Source: Amylibacter sp. SFDW26
GTDB lineage: Bacteria; Pseudomonadota; Alphaproteobacteria; Rhodobacterales; Rhodobacteraceae
Length of the DNA stretch: 64,000 nucleotides
Direction of reading: 5' to 3'
Assembly: GCF_009184395.1 (NCBI RefSeq)
Contig: NZ_WEIC01000001.1
Coordinates: 328,047 to 392,046 of the forward strand
The notes under the pieces are model-generated. The model was not told where the DNA came from. It saw nothing but the letters and a program-made list of their open reading frames with translations, and did no database searches. Shown piece by piece: positions 10,082-18,746 of the stretch. Within the stretch, counting starts at the first letter, position 1. The number at the start of each line of letters is the position of its first letter. Position numbers and translations under genes: made by a program.

Positions 10082-10663
10082 TTAATGATCTTGTGCTATA
10101 CCACGCCAGATTAAGTTATATATTCTGTCGAGCTCTTCTTTTTCTATTTGTATACCACTTAGGGATGCACGACGTGCAAGTGTGATTGCTGGAGATGCCA
10201 GAATGGTTTCAATCGTTGCTGTTGGGACGTTAACCAATACCCTTTGATCAATCCCAGCCTGAATTTCGCCAAGAACTTCATTCTGGATTGCTTGTAATTC
10301 GCTGTTCTCAAGAAATGATGGACGTGTTTCTGCGCTCATCATTTCTACGAGTAAAAAATCCTGCGGTGCATTGAAGCCATATTCAATTAGTGCGAACCAC
10401 ATTGCACGCAAACGCAGCGATGCGCCTTGTAAATCACCAGCTGCATCCATCATGGTTTTGTGAATGTCTCGTTTGAGTTGAAGAAATACCCAGAATAGTA
10501 AATCGTCTTTGGTCTTGTGATAGCGATATATTGTTCCAACGGACAGGCCTGCGCGCTTAGCAATTTTGTTGACGGATACAGCTGTAGAACCAATAGCCGC
10601 GACTTCTCTAACAGTGGCGTTGCGTATGTCGTTTGGTTTATCGCCAGTTTTGGGGCGTGCCAT
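10082..10663 (-). CDS. TetR family transcriptional regulator
   Basis: A 193-residue repressor-type protein. The N-terminal helix-turn-helix is clear in VSVNKIAKRAGLSVGTIYRY (about residues 29-48), and the C-terminal part is the usual variable ligand domain. ATG 10663 is preferred because AGGAG sits seven bases upstream; the longer frame to 10750 runs through the regulatory region. It is divergent from the SDR gene at 10801. The 16-bp palindrome at 10743 between them is a plausible operator, so it probably controls itself and the SDR enzyme in response to that enzyme's substrate. Confidence 0.9.
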   Translation of the reverse strand: MARPKTGDKPNDIRNATVREVAAIGSTAVSVNKIAKRAGLSVGTIYRYHKTKDDLLFWVFLQLKRDIHKTMMDAAGDLQGASLRLRAMWFALIEYGFNAPQDFLLVEMMSAETRPSFLENSELQAIQNEVLGEIQAGIDQRVLVNVPTATIETILASPAITLARRASLSGIQIEKEELDRIYNLIWRGIAQDH

Positions 10664-10742
10664 AAATGTACTCCTGTCTGTACTAAGTCTTATCAATTCA
10701 AATCTATAGGTGCCAACAAAATTCTCTTGTAAAGTATTTGAT

Positions 10743-10758
10743 ATGAGCATATGCTCAT
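10743..10758. promoter_or_regulatory. Perfect 16-bp palindrome, candidate TetR operator
   Basis: ATGAGCATATGCTCAT is a perfect inverted repeat, 43 bases before the SDR start and 80 before the TetR start. Length and placement suit a TetR dimer site that could block both divergent promoters. Confidence 0.7.
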
Positions 10759-10800
10759 TAATTGTGGGTGTTAATTTATTTTCAGACCAAGGAAGCGCAC

Positions 10801-11658
10801 ATGTCTAAAACTATACTTATTACTGGTACGTCATCTGGGCTTGGAATTAGTATTGCTGTTCAAGCAGCCAAAGCAGGTCATAACGTTTATGCAACCATGC
10901 GTAATTTATCAAAACGCGGTGCGCTTGATACTGCTGCCGCAGAAGCAGAGATAAAGCTGAATGTTTTAGAGTTAGATGTTCAAGATACTGCATCTGTGAA
11001 CGCTGCGGTAAATACTATTCTTGAAAAAGAGGGTAAGATCGACACCTTAATCAACAATGCTGGTGCAGGGTTTGTCCGCACGACTGAACAGGCTACAGAA
11101 GATGAAATAAATTGGGTTATGGATGTGAATTTCATGGGAGTGGTGCGTTGTACAAAGGCGGTCATTCCACATATGCGCAAAGCCAGATCGGGGCACGTAT
11201 TAACTGTATCATCTGTAGGTGGTTTAGTTGGCCAACCTTTTAACGAAATTTACTGTGCTGCCAAATTTGCAGTTGAAGGGTTTACCGAAGCTTTAGCATG
11301 CTACGTGACGCCGAACTTTGGCATAAATTTTACGACGGTTGAACCAGGTGGGATCGAGTCAGAATTCGCAGCTAACATTATGAAACAAATGGAAACAACT
11401 GGCGGCATGTTGGATGATGAATACCTACCGATCTTGCAGAGGTATGTTGGTGGTTCCCAAAATCGTCAAAGCGGATCAGATATTTATCAGACTGCAGATG
11501 AAGTGGCTGCCGTTGTTATGGAGTGTGTAGATTCGCCTGAACCACCAATACGGAAACGAACCTCAAAATGGGGTGAAAATTTTACGCACTTCAAGACGGA
11601 GTTAGATCCAACTGGTGCTAAACAACAGGCATACGTATTTGACGCACTCTTGAAATAA
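10801..11658 (+). CDS. SDR family NAD(P)-dependent oxidoreductase
   Basis: A 285-residue classical short-chain dehydrogenase/reductase. It has the cofactor loop TGTSSGLGIS near the N-terminus, NNAGAG, the catalytic Ser in VSSVGG, and the catalytic Tyr and Lys in YCAAKFAVEGF. The substrate is unknown. ATG 10801 follows AAGGAAG. A longer frame from 10762 would cross the palindrome-promoter region. The divergent TetR gene suggests induction by a substrate-like ligand. Confidence 0.92.
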   Translation: MSKTILITGTSSGLGISIAVQAAKAGHNVYATMRNLSKRGALDTAAAEAEIKLNVLELDVQDTASVNAAVNTILEKEGKIDTLINNAGAGFVRTTEQATEDEINWVMDVNFMGVVRCTKAVIPHMRKARSGHVLTVSSVGGLVGQPFNEIYCAAKFAVEGFTEALACYVTPNFGINFTTVEPGGIESEFAANIMKQMETTGGMLDDEYLPILQRYVGGSQNRQSGSDIYQTADEVAAVVMECVDSPEPPIRKRTSKWGENFTHFKTELDPTGAKQQAYVFDALLK

Positions 11659-12040
11659 AGGGGGGTTGTGTCTCGAATATATGGGGCATCGATCATATCT
11701 GTGAAAAGAGTGCCAGATATTGGAAAGGTATATTTATTTTGGCAGTACTGGTTGCGGGTATAGTAAATGACCCTTTTGGAAAGCATTTATATTCAGCTGC
11801 CGATCCATAGTAGTCTTGAACCACGAATTCAGATACATTTAAAAACGATCACTCATAGATTATGAATTATGACGTTCGCAAAATTGCAAGCGACTGCTTG
11901 TATCATGAACGCTTGCATGCCCTTTGCTTGTAATTCTGCGCTAATATCACGTCTTACCTTAAGGCACTGACTATAGTGTATGTGAAATATACACATGACT
12001 TATATCATTTAGGCATAATAAAACTCTAGCGCGCTATGAA
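11659..12040. other. Intergenic region, no gene seen
   Basis: A 382-base gap between convergent SDR and Hint genes. No ORF with a ribosome site was found. GCTTG occurs three times at a 15-base spacing (11896, 11911, 11926). GTGTAT and ATACAC form a small hairpin at 11976-11994 without a T-run. Nothing more can be supported. Confidence 0.5.
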
Positions 12041-13075
12041 TTATATTCTGGGCGCAACAAAACGTGTTTCACTGACCTTCAATGATCTACGTGCGCTTGG
12101 GCCAAAACACTCTGGATTGTGTTGTAGCTCAGGGAAGATTTGGAACAGTTCAGCACGCGCACCATCTTCAACTGTCTCCAAGCCAACGGCACCTGGATGG
12201 AAGCTTTCTGTACGCAATCCATTTGAATAGACAACTTCATGGCGATCAAACAAGATGTGGATATATTCCGTAGACTTGACGTTATAATCCGTAAAGACGC
12301 TGTGATCATTACACAGCCCTTTTACTGGTGCTAATACTTGTTGAGTGCCATAATTTAGCGATAGATTATAGCCACTTACTAAAACGCGGTGATGTGGTGA
12401 TAACCACATATCCGCAGATGGGAGACCTTTGCCAAAGGCATCTTTTTTAACTTTAACAGGGCGTAAGTTATTATGGGCATATAAGCGTGCCCCGGTAATT
12501 CTCTTACGACCAACCCAGCGAATTGCTTGAACACCGTTGTCTTCTGTAATCACCAAGTCACCAACACTAAGGTCTTCGATAAACCTGTCCCCTGAAGGGG
12601 TCGTAATTTTTGTTCCAGGCGTGAAGCAAACAGCGCCAACGATATCATCAAATTCAAGATCATTGTTAGGAACCGTATTTGAAGTTGTGAATGTATAAGT
12701 CACACCTGGTTCTAAAGGTGCGGTTGGTAAAAGGCCTACGAAAATACCGTTGCCAAAATTACTGTTTGGGTTGCTGTCAACTTCCACGCGAAATAACGTT
12801 ATTGTGGACCCATCTGGTGCAACCAAATTGAATTGTGATTCAGCATAAATAGTTGTGGTTGGTCCACCTGCTATAAAGTTGCCATTTAGGTCTGTAACAG
12901 TCCCAAACTGATTTGAATCATTCCCGTCTTCATTATTGTTTAGATCGCCTTCAAAAACACCATCATCGTCATCGATATCAAGCAATACATCTGTATTCTC
13001 GTCGTAGTCAGCAGGAAGGGATACGGTGTTACCCGAAAAGTTCAATGCAGTGGTGCTGTACGCTTCTAAGATCAT
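12041..13075 (-). CDS. Hint-domain protein (Hint_2 type)
   Basis: A 344-residue protein. The first 150 residues are acidic and Asn/Asp-rich with no recognised domain. From about residue 150 a Hint module begins: the nucleophile in VCFTPGTKITTP, then DLSVGDLVITEDNGVQ, the block B His in WLSPHHRVLV, and the conserved tail ILFDRHEVVYSNG and ESFHPG. Hint modules (hedgehog/intein fold) self-cleave at the Cys. In Rhodobacterales such proteins are frequent, often with RTX repeats, and are thought to be secreted. The adjacent RTX gene on the same strand agrees. No signal peptide is seen, as expected for type I secretion. The start lacks a strong ribosome site. Confidence 0.85.
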   Translation of the reverse strand: MILEAYSTTALNFSGNTVSLPADYDENTDVLLDIDDDDGVFEGDLNNNEDGNDSNQFGTVTDLNGNFIAGGPTTTIYAESQFNLVAPDGSTITLFRVEVDSNPNSNFGNGIFVGLLPTAPLEPGVTYTFTTSNTVPNNDLEFDDIVGAVCFTPGTKITTPSGDRFIEDLSVGDLVITEDNGVQAIRWVGRKRITGARLYAHNNLRPVKVKKDAFGKGLPSADMWLSPHHRVLVSGYNLSLNYGTQQVLAPVKGLCNDHSVFTDYNVKSTEYIHILFDRHEVVYSNGLRTESFHPGAVGLETVEDGARAELFQIFPELQHNPECFGPSARRSLKVSETRFVAPRI

Positions 13076-13153
13076 TAGGTTGCTTCTTAAGACTGTTCAT
13101 TGTCAATTTTTGTAACTTTTTAATTAAGCGGAATTATGTCAAAAAGAAGCAAT

Positions 13154-13163
13154 GTGACGTCAC
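13154..13163. promoter_or_regulatory. 10-bp palindrome upstream of the Hint gene
   Basis: GTGACGTCAC is a perfect palindrome in the 234-base gap between the RTX stop and the Hint start, 79 bases before the Hint ATG. It may be an operator; no regulator is implied by the neighbours. Confidence 0.3.
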
Positions 13164-13309
13164 GTAAACCTAAAGCGTTGTAAACAAAATGTTACTTTGA
13201 AGCGTTTTAAGTAATGAAGAATAGATATTTTGTGTCGTGAATTTGCACGTATGCAGATGCCTAAGTGTTTATGGGGATAATGCTTCGGAAATAAGGTATT
13301 AATAATGCC

Positions 13310-14398
13310 CTATACTATTAATTCTGCACCGATAAAAATTATGTCGTCAGTCCCATATATGACTTCGTAGCCATCAGCAGTCACGTTGACCGTGATTTCT
13401 GTACCGTCTGACAAGGTTTCATTGTCGATAACACCGTTGGTAAATGCCTCGATACCATTAATAATGAGTGTCTCTGTTCCGATCTCAAAATCGGTGATTG
13501 TGTCACTCCCGTCACCCGAGATAAATTCAAACGTATCTCTACCTTTGCCGCCTGTTAAAATATCGTTGCCTGTGCCGCCATTTAAAATATCGCGGCCGCC
13601 ACCGCCATTTAAATTATCGTCGTCTGCATTGCCGTATAGAACATCGCGGCCACCGTTTCCAAAAATACGGTCATTGCCGTCGTCACCCTGCAATGTGTCA
13701 TTGCCTCGTTGGCCACGCAAAACATCATTGTCTGCTCCCCCGTTTAGAAGGTCATCACCTATGCCGCCTTTTAGATTGTCATCACCTGTTCCGCCATATA
13801 GTGCGTCATTGCCCTCGTCACCGCGAAGCCTGTCTCTGTCGGCTCCTCCGATGAGTGTGTCGTTACCTTCGCCGCCAAAAATTCTGTCGCTGCCCGAACC
13901 TAGATTTATAAAGTCATCTCCATCACCCAGAAAGGCGCGATCGTTACCAGTGAAACCAAAAGCTTGCCCATCTTCACTGTCTTGGTCGGCACTAAAAATA
14001 TTATCAATGCCATCAGCACCGTTTATGATCCAATTTTGATTGAAAAATAAGTTTTCTAAGGCAAATACATCTATGCCAGTTGCTTCTGCAATCAAAGCGT
14101 CTGTTACGTCTTGTGCGGGTAGATTTAGGTTCGATAGGGAACCTATAAGATTACCATCGGCATCTTCTAAGCGGGTTTCTTGGATTGTACCGCCTGTGAT
14201 AAAAGTGTTGCCATTAATCACGGTGTACACAAGATCTGTACCGATGAATTTGTTCACAAAGCCATTTTTTTCGATGGTGTATACTGTAGAAGAGGGCGGT
14301 TCTATATCTGAAACTTGGGACCCTGTGATCATATCTTCGAATGTGAACATGACTTCTTGGAAGGATAAAGTTGTTCCAGATGTATATGTTACAGACAT
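13310..14398 (-). CDS. RTX calcium-binding repeat protein
   Basis: A 362-residue protein, presumably exported by a type I system. The first 130 residues are non-repetitive. About a dozen glycine/aspartate nonapeptides follow (for example GGEGNDTLIGG and NGGTGNDILTGG), which fold as a calcium-filled parallel beta-roll outside the cell. The tail DTFEF...GSDTITDFEIG is the usual end of such proteins. The start is ATG 14398, with AAGGA upstream; the TTG two codons earlier is less likely. No transporter genes are in the window. It is encoded just upstream of the Hint gene on the same strand. Confidence 0.92.
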   Translation of the reverse strand: MSVTYTSGTTLSFQEVMFTFEDMITGSQVSDIEPPSSTVYTIEKNGFVNKFIGTDLVYTVINGNTFITGGTIQETRLEDADGNLIGSLSNLNLPAQDVTDALIAEATGIDVFALENLFFNQNWIINGADGIDNIFSADQDSEDGQAFGFTGNDRAFLGDGDDFINLGSGSDRIFGGEGNDTLIGGADRDRLRGDEGNDALYGGTGDDNLKGGIGDDLLNGGADNDVLRGQRGNDTLQGDDGNDRIFGNGGRDVLYGNADDDNLNGGGGRDILNGGTGNDILTGGKGRDTFEFISGDGSDTITDFEIGTETLIINGIEAFTNGVIDNETLSDGTEITVNVTADGYEVIYGTDDIIFIGAELIV

Positions 14399-14575
14399 AA
14401 TCAAAAATCCTTTTTTTATAATTGTTCTTATTTTGGGATGTTTTATGTAAGCAAGTCAACAGTTTTGGTGAAAACAATGACTTATGGAGTTGTAAATAGT
14501 GATGCGCAATTGACCCTTTGGCTTGGTTTGCCTAAGTAAGAACTGACTTTAGCATATCTAAACAAAGTGTAGACA

Positions 14576-15499
14576 ATGGCGACTGATAAACCCCGTTCCT
14601 TTCAAGAAATTATCTTGCGGCTTCAAACTTATTGGACATCCCATGGATGTGCGATGATGCAGCCTTATGATATGGAAGTTGGGGCAGGGACATTTCACCC
14701 TGCAACGACGTTGCGTGCACTGGGTTCAAACACTTGGGCGGCTTGTTATGTGCAACCGTCACGTCGCCCGACAGATGGGCGTTACGGTGAAAACCCAAAC
14801 CGTATGCAGCATTACTATCAATATCAGGTTTTGATTAAGCCAAGCCCGCCTGATTTGCAGGATTTATATCTGGGATCGTTAGAGGCGATCGGCATTGAAA
14901 TGGATATGCATGATATTCGTTTTGTCGAAGATGACTGGGAAAGCCCAACCTTGGGTGCTTGGGGTCTTGGTTGGGAAGTTTGGTGTGATGGGATGGAAGT
15001 GTCTCAGTTTACCTATTTCCAACAGGTGGGCGGCCATGATTGTAAGCCTGTATCGGGTGAATTGACTTATGGTTTGGAACGTCTAGCGATGTATGTTTTG
15101 GGTGTGGATCATGTGATGGACATGCCATTCAACGATCCTGATGCGCCTATTCATTTGAAATACGGGGATGTGTTCAAACAGACCGAGCAGGAATATTCGC
15201 GTTGGAATTTCGATGTGGCGGATACGGATATACTGTTACAGCATTTCAAAGATGCCGAAGCGGAATGTAAGCGTATTTTGGATCAGGAGCATGTTGACCC
15301 AAAGACAGGTGCCAAGATCATCATGGCACATCCTGCCTATGACCAATGTATTAAGGCGTCGCATTTGTTTAACCTGTTGGATGCACGCGGTGTGATTTCT
15401 GTGACAGAACGCCAAGCTTATATCGGCCGTGTCCGTGCATTGGCGAAAGCCTGTGCTGATGCGTTCGTTCAAACCGAAGCTGGTGGTGCTGCGGCATGA
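14576..15499 (+). CDS. glyQ: Glycine--tRNA ligase alpha subunit
   Basis: A 307-residue catalytic subunit of the alpha2beta2 bacterial glycyl-tRNA synthetase. The family start [18 protein letters not shown] is complete, with the class II motif stretch [20 protein letters not shown]-like residues around 56-75 and [15 protein letters not shown] further on. The enzyme charges tRNA-Gly using ATP and glycine. It overlaps the next gene by four bases (ATGA), which in turn is two bases from glyS, so the three are one operon. Confidence 0.97.
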   Translation: MATDKPRSFQEIILRLQTYWTSHGCAMMQPYDMEVGAGTFHPATTLRALGSNTWAACYVQPSRRPTDGRYGENPNRMQHYYQYQVLIKPSPPDLQDLYLGSLEAIGIEMDMHDIRFVEDDWESPTLGAWGLGWEVWCDGMEVSQFTYFQQVGGHDCKPVSGELTYGLERLAMYVLGVDHVMDMPFNDPDAPIHLKYGDVFKQTEQEYSRWNFDVADTDILLQHFKDAEAECKRILDQEHVDPKTGAKIIMAHPAYDQCIKASHLFNLLDARGVISVTERQAYIGRVRALAKACADAFVQTEAGGAAA

Positions 15500-16401
15500 A
15501 CGGCAAGTCGATTGTCATAAGTTTATTGTTATGCGCTGCCATTGCGGGTGGCGGGCTGTGGTATTCTATTGAGCGGGCGTATTACGAACGGATCACGGAT
15601 GTGACCGAAGTGGTTGCCTATGGCGATATGTTCCCTGTAAGCAATTACGATGGCATTGATGCGGATACATCGCCCCTGAAAATGCGCGCTTGTTTTAACG
15701 TTGATTGGGATTACTTTCCGACGGATGAATATAAAGATGTGGCGACACCTTTGAATGCACCGCAGTTTTTCAAATGTTTTGATGCGGGGCAAATGACGGA
15801 TGATTTGCAGTCGGGTGATGCGACGGCGATTTTGGCGAATGAAAACGAACCCTATGGGTTTGATACGTTTATTGTTCAATATCCTGATGGGCGTGCGTTT
15901 ATGTGGCGTCAGATCAATATTTGTGGCGAAAGCCAGTTTAGCGGTAATGATTTACCAGAAGGCTGTCCTGATCCTGATGGAGAGCAGCAATCACGTGTGG
16001 TTGAACCTGCGGCTGATGTTAAGGTTGCTAAGGCTGAATACCAAACTGTTTCACCGCAAATCCGCTTGTTGCCTTATATCGGCAGTACGTCTGAGGTGAT
16101 TAACGCGAATAATTTGGATGCTGTTGCGAATGCGGCTGATCCATTAAGTTTTCATGGCTGTTTTAAAACACCGCTTACCTACGGTCTGTTAACGGAAACA
16201 TACCAAACACATGACACACCAACACCGAAGTCTGAAAAACTAAACTGCTTTGATGCGGCACAGGTTCAGGCTGATTTAAACACTGGCACTGCTTTGGCAT
16301 TTGTCGGGGAAAAGAATATCCACCCAGGTATTGATCGTGTGGTTGCCGTTTATGAAGACGGCCGCGCGTTTGCTTGGCATCAAAAAGCGCAAAGTGAATA
16401 A
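15496..16401 (+). CDS. DUF6446-like membrane-anchored protein with internal duplication
   Basis: A 301-residue protein with one N-terminal membrane segment (residues 5-22) and the rest presumably periplasmic. I recognise it as the small protein that Rhodobacterales encode between glyQ and glyS (DUF6446). The body is a tandem duplication. The first unit runs about residues 58-140 ([39 protein letters not shown]). The second runs about 213-298 ([41 protein letters not shown]). From memory the family is usually a single unit. Function unknown; coupled to glyQ by ATGA overlap. Confidence 0.7.
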   Translation: MNGKSIVISLLLCAAIAGGGLWYSIERAYYERITDVTEVVAYGDMFPVSNYDGIDADTSPLKMRACFNVDWDYFPTDEYKDVATPLNAPQFFKCFDAGQMTDDLQSGDATAILANENEPYGFDTFIVQYPDGRAFMWRQINICGESQFSGNDLPEGCPDPDGEQQSRVVEPAADVKVAKAEYQTVSPQIRLLPYIGSTSEVINANNLDAVANAADPLSFHGCFKTPLTYGLLTETYQTHDTPTPKSEKLNCFDAAQVQADLNTGTALAFVGEKNIHPGIDRVVAVYEDGRAFAWHQKAQSE

Positions 16402-16403
16402 TT

Positions 16404-18647
16404 ATGGCTGACTTGCTATTAGAACTGTTTTCCGAAGAAATCCCTGCTCGTATGCAAGTGCGTGCGGCTGAGGATTTGAAAAAGCTTGTAACAGATGCGT
16501 TGGTGGCTGCGGGTTTGACTTATGCGTCTGCTGCTGGATTTTCGACACCACGCCGTTTGTGTTTAACGGTAGAAGGTTTGTTGGCTGAAAGCCCAAACCT
16601 GCGTGAAGAACGCAAAGGCCCACGTGTAGATGCACCTGAAAAAGCGTTAGAAGGCTTCTTGCGCGGCGTTGGTTTGACCAAAGACCAGCTGGAAGTGCGC
16701 GACGATAAAAAAGGTCAGGCTTATTACGCGATTATCGAAAAAGCAGGGCGCCCTGCGGCAGATATTATTGCGGAAGTTGTTCCAAACGTTGTGCGGAATT
16801 TTCCATGGCCGAAATCCATGCGCTGGGGTGCTGGAACTTTGCGCTGGGTGCGCCCGTTGCATTCTATTTTGTGTATTCTGTCTGCCGAGGACGGCGCCGA
16901 AGTGGTTAATTTCGATGTGGATGGCATTGAAGCGGCAAACCTGACAGCAGGGCACCGTTTTCATGCGCCTGAATCGTTCAATGTAAATTCATTCGATCAG
17001 TACCGTGCAGAATTGAAGAAATCCTATGTGATGTTGGACGCGTCGGAGCGTGCGGATCACATATGGGAAGATGCAAAGAACATGGCGTTTGCCCAAGGGC
17101 TTGAGGTGGTCGAAGATCGCGGGTTGTTGGCAGAGGTCAGCGGTTTGGTTGAATGGCCTGTGGTTTTGATGGGTGATATTGCAGAGGATTTTGTGGGTTT
17201 GCCTGTGGAAGTTTTGCAGACGTCTATGAAAGAACATCAGAAGTTCTTCTCTGTGCGTAATCCTAAAACTGGTCGTATTGAGAAGTTTATCACGGTTGCG
17301 AACCGTGAAACCAAGGATGATGGCGCCACTATTCTGGCAGGGAACCAAAAGGTTCTGTTTGCGCGTTTGTCTGATGCGAAATTCTTCTGGGAAAACGATT
17401 TACGCGTATCTTTGGATGACATGGCGGCGAAGTTGTCGAATGTGACGTTCCATAATAAACTGGGCACACAGGCAGAGCGGATTGAACGGATTGCTGAATT
17501 AAGCGGTACGATTGCGCCGGTTGTCGGTGCTGACGTTGAATTGGCTGTGAAAGCTGCGCAGGTTGCAAAGGGTGATCTCTCATCTGAAATGGTTTATGAA
17601 TTTCCTGAGTTGCAGGGGATTATGGGCAAGTATTATGCAGAAAAAGCGGAGCTGGATCAAAGCATAGCAAACGCGTGTGAAATGCATTATTCCCCGCTTG
17701 GGCCGTCTGATGATGTGCCAAGTGAAGCGGTTTCTGTGTCTGTGGCTTTGGCTGATAAGATTGATACGCTGGCTGGTTTCTGGGCGATTGATGAAAAGCC
17801 AACGGGATCTAAGGATCCATTCGCATTGCGCCGGGCTGCATTGGGTGTGATCCGATTGATTTTGGAAAACTCTGTGCGTGTGAACGTGTCTAAGTGGATT
17901 GATGCAGAGTTGGTGCGCCAAAAAGTTTTCAGTGATTTGAATACGGATGCTGAGAAGCATAATTTCCTAGAAACTGAATTGCTGGGTGAAATTGCGAAAC
18001 GCGGCATTTTCGGAGCTGCATTACATGCATTGCTGGATGCTGTGCGCAATAAAGGCCAAGAAAAATTCTCTGGTGAACAAGCATGGTTGGATCATTTGGT
18101 TGAAGAGTTGCCTGCGAATTGTAAGAACTTGTTAGGTTTCTTCCATGACCGTTTGAAAGTGTATTTGCGCGATAAGGGCATTAGCCATGACATTATAGAT
18201 GCGTGTTTGGCGATGCCGAACAATGATGATTTCGTGTTGTTGGTGAAGCGTGCAGAGGCATTGCAAGCTTTTGTGAAAACAGATGACGGTACGAACCTTT
18301 TGCAGGGCTTTAAGCGTGCGAATAACATTCTGACGGCAGAAGAGAAAAAAGACGGTGTGTCTTATGAACTCGACCCTGAGGTTAAGTTTGCTGAAGATGA
18401 CGCGGAAAAAGCGTTGTTTGCTGCTTTGGATGTTGCGCAAGGTGCAACCGCTTCTGCGGTCAAAACAGAAGATTTTGCGGCCGCGATGGCCGCGATGGCG
18501 TCTTTACGGGCACCAATTGACGCTTTCTTTGAGGCAGTCCAAGTCAACAGTGATAATCAAATGGTACGTCGCAATCGTTTATGCCTGTTAAACCGCATTC
18601 GTGTGGTGATGGGACAGGTTGCAGATTTTGGTAGCATTGAAGGCTAA
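16404..18647 (+). CDS. glyS: Glycine--tRNA ligase beta subunit
   Basis: A 747-residue beta subunit that pairs with GlyQ and recognises tRNA-Gly. The N-terminus LLLELFSEEIPARMQ is characteristic. Further family blocks are LRWVRPLHSIL, the STxEHQKFF-like MKEHQKFF, and DPFALRRAALGVIRLILEN. A C-terminal helical anticodon-binding region ends FFEAVQVN. It starts two bases after the DUF6446-like stop. Glycyl-tRNA synthetase is essential, so the interposed small gene is co-expressed with it. Confidence 0.97.
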   Translation: MADLLLELFSEEIPARMQVRAAEDLKKLVTDALVAAGLTYASAAGFSTPRRLCLTVEGLLAESPNLREERKGPRVDAPEKALEGFLRGVGLTKDQLEVRDDKKGQAYYAIIEKAGRPAADIIAEVVPNVVRNFPWPKSMRWGAGTLRWVRPLHSILCILSAEDGAEVVNFDVDGIEAANLTAGHRFHAPESFNVNSFDQYRAELKKSYVMLDASERADHIWEDAKNMAFAQGLEVVEDRGLLAEVSGLVEWPVVLMGDIAEDFVGLPVEVLQTSMKEHQKFFSVRNPKTGRIEKFITVANRETKDDGATILAGNQKVLFARLSDAKFFWENDLRVSLDDMAAKLSNVTFHNKLGTQAERIERIAELSGTIAPVVGADVELAVKAAQVAKGDLSSEMVYEFPELQGIMGKYYAEKAELDQSIANACEMHYSPLGPSDDVPSEAVSVSVALADKIDTLAGFWAIDEKPTGSKDPFALRRAALGVIRLILENSVRVNVSKWIDAELVRQKVFSDLNTDAEKHNFLETELLGEIAKRGIFGAALHALLDAVRNKGQEKFSGEQAWLDHLVEELPANCKNLLGFFHDRLKVYLRDKGISHDIIDACLAMPNNDDFVLLVKRAEALQAFVKTDDGTNLLQGFKRANNILTAEEKKDGVSYELDPEVKFAEDDAEKALFAALDVAQGATASAVKTEDFAAAMAAMASLRAPIDAFFEAVQVNSDNQMVRRNRLCLLNRIRVVMGQVADFGSIEG

Positions 18648-18746
18648 GTTTACGTGAATGCAACAGTTGAAAGCTGCGTCAGATCAACGGCTTGTCAGAT
18701 GTTTCTATATAACGCTAGACTTCTTTCCTAATGGATAGGATTTAGA

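Noticed and set aside
13500-13900. Regular repeats that could suggest a CRISPR or satellite array
   Set aside because: The repeat unit is 27 bases, degenerate and in frame with RTX nonapeptides; there are no spacers.
13386-14450. Long Ser/Pro-rich plus-strand frames opposite the RTX gene
   Set aside because: They are the antisense of the Gly/Asp nonapeptide repeats, which leave open frames by composition; the RTX reading has family motifs and a ribosome site.
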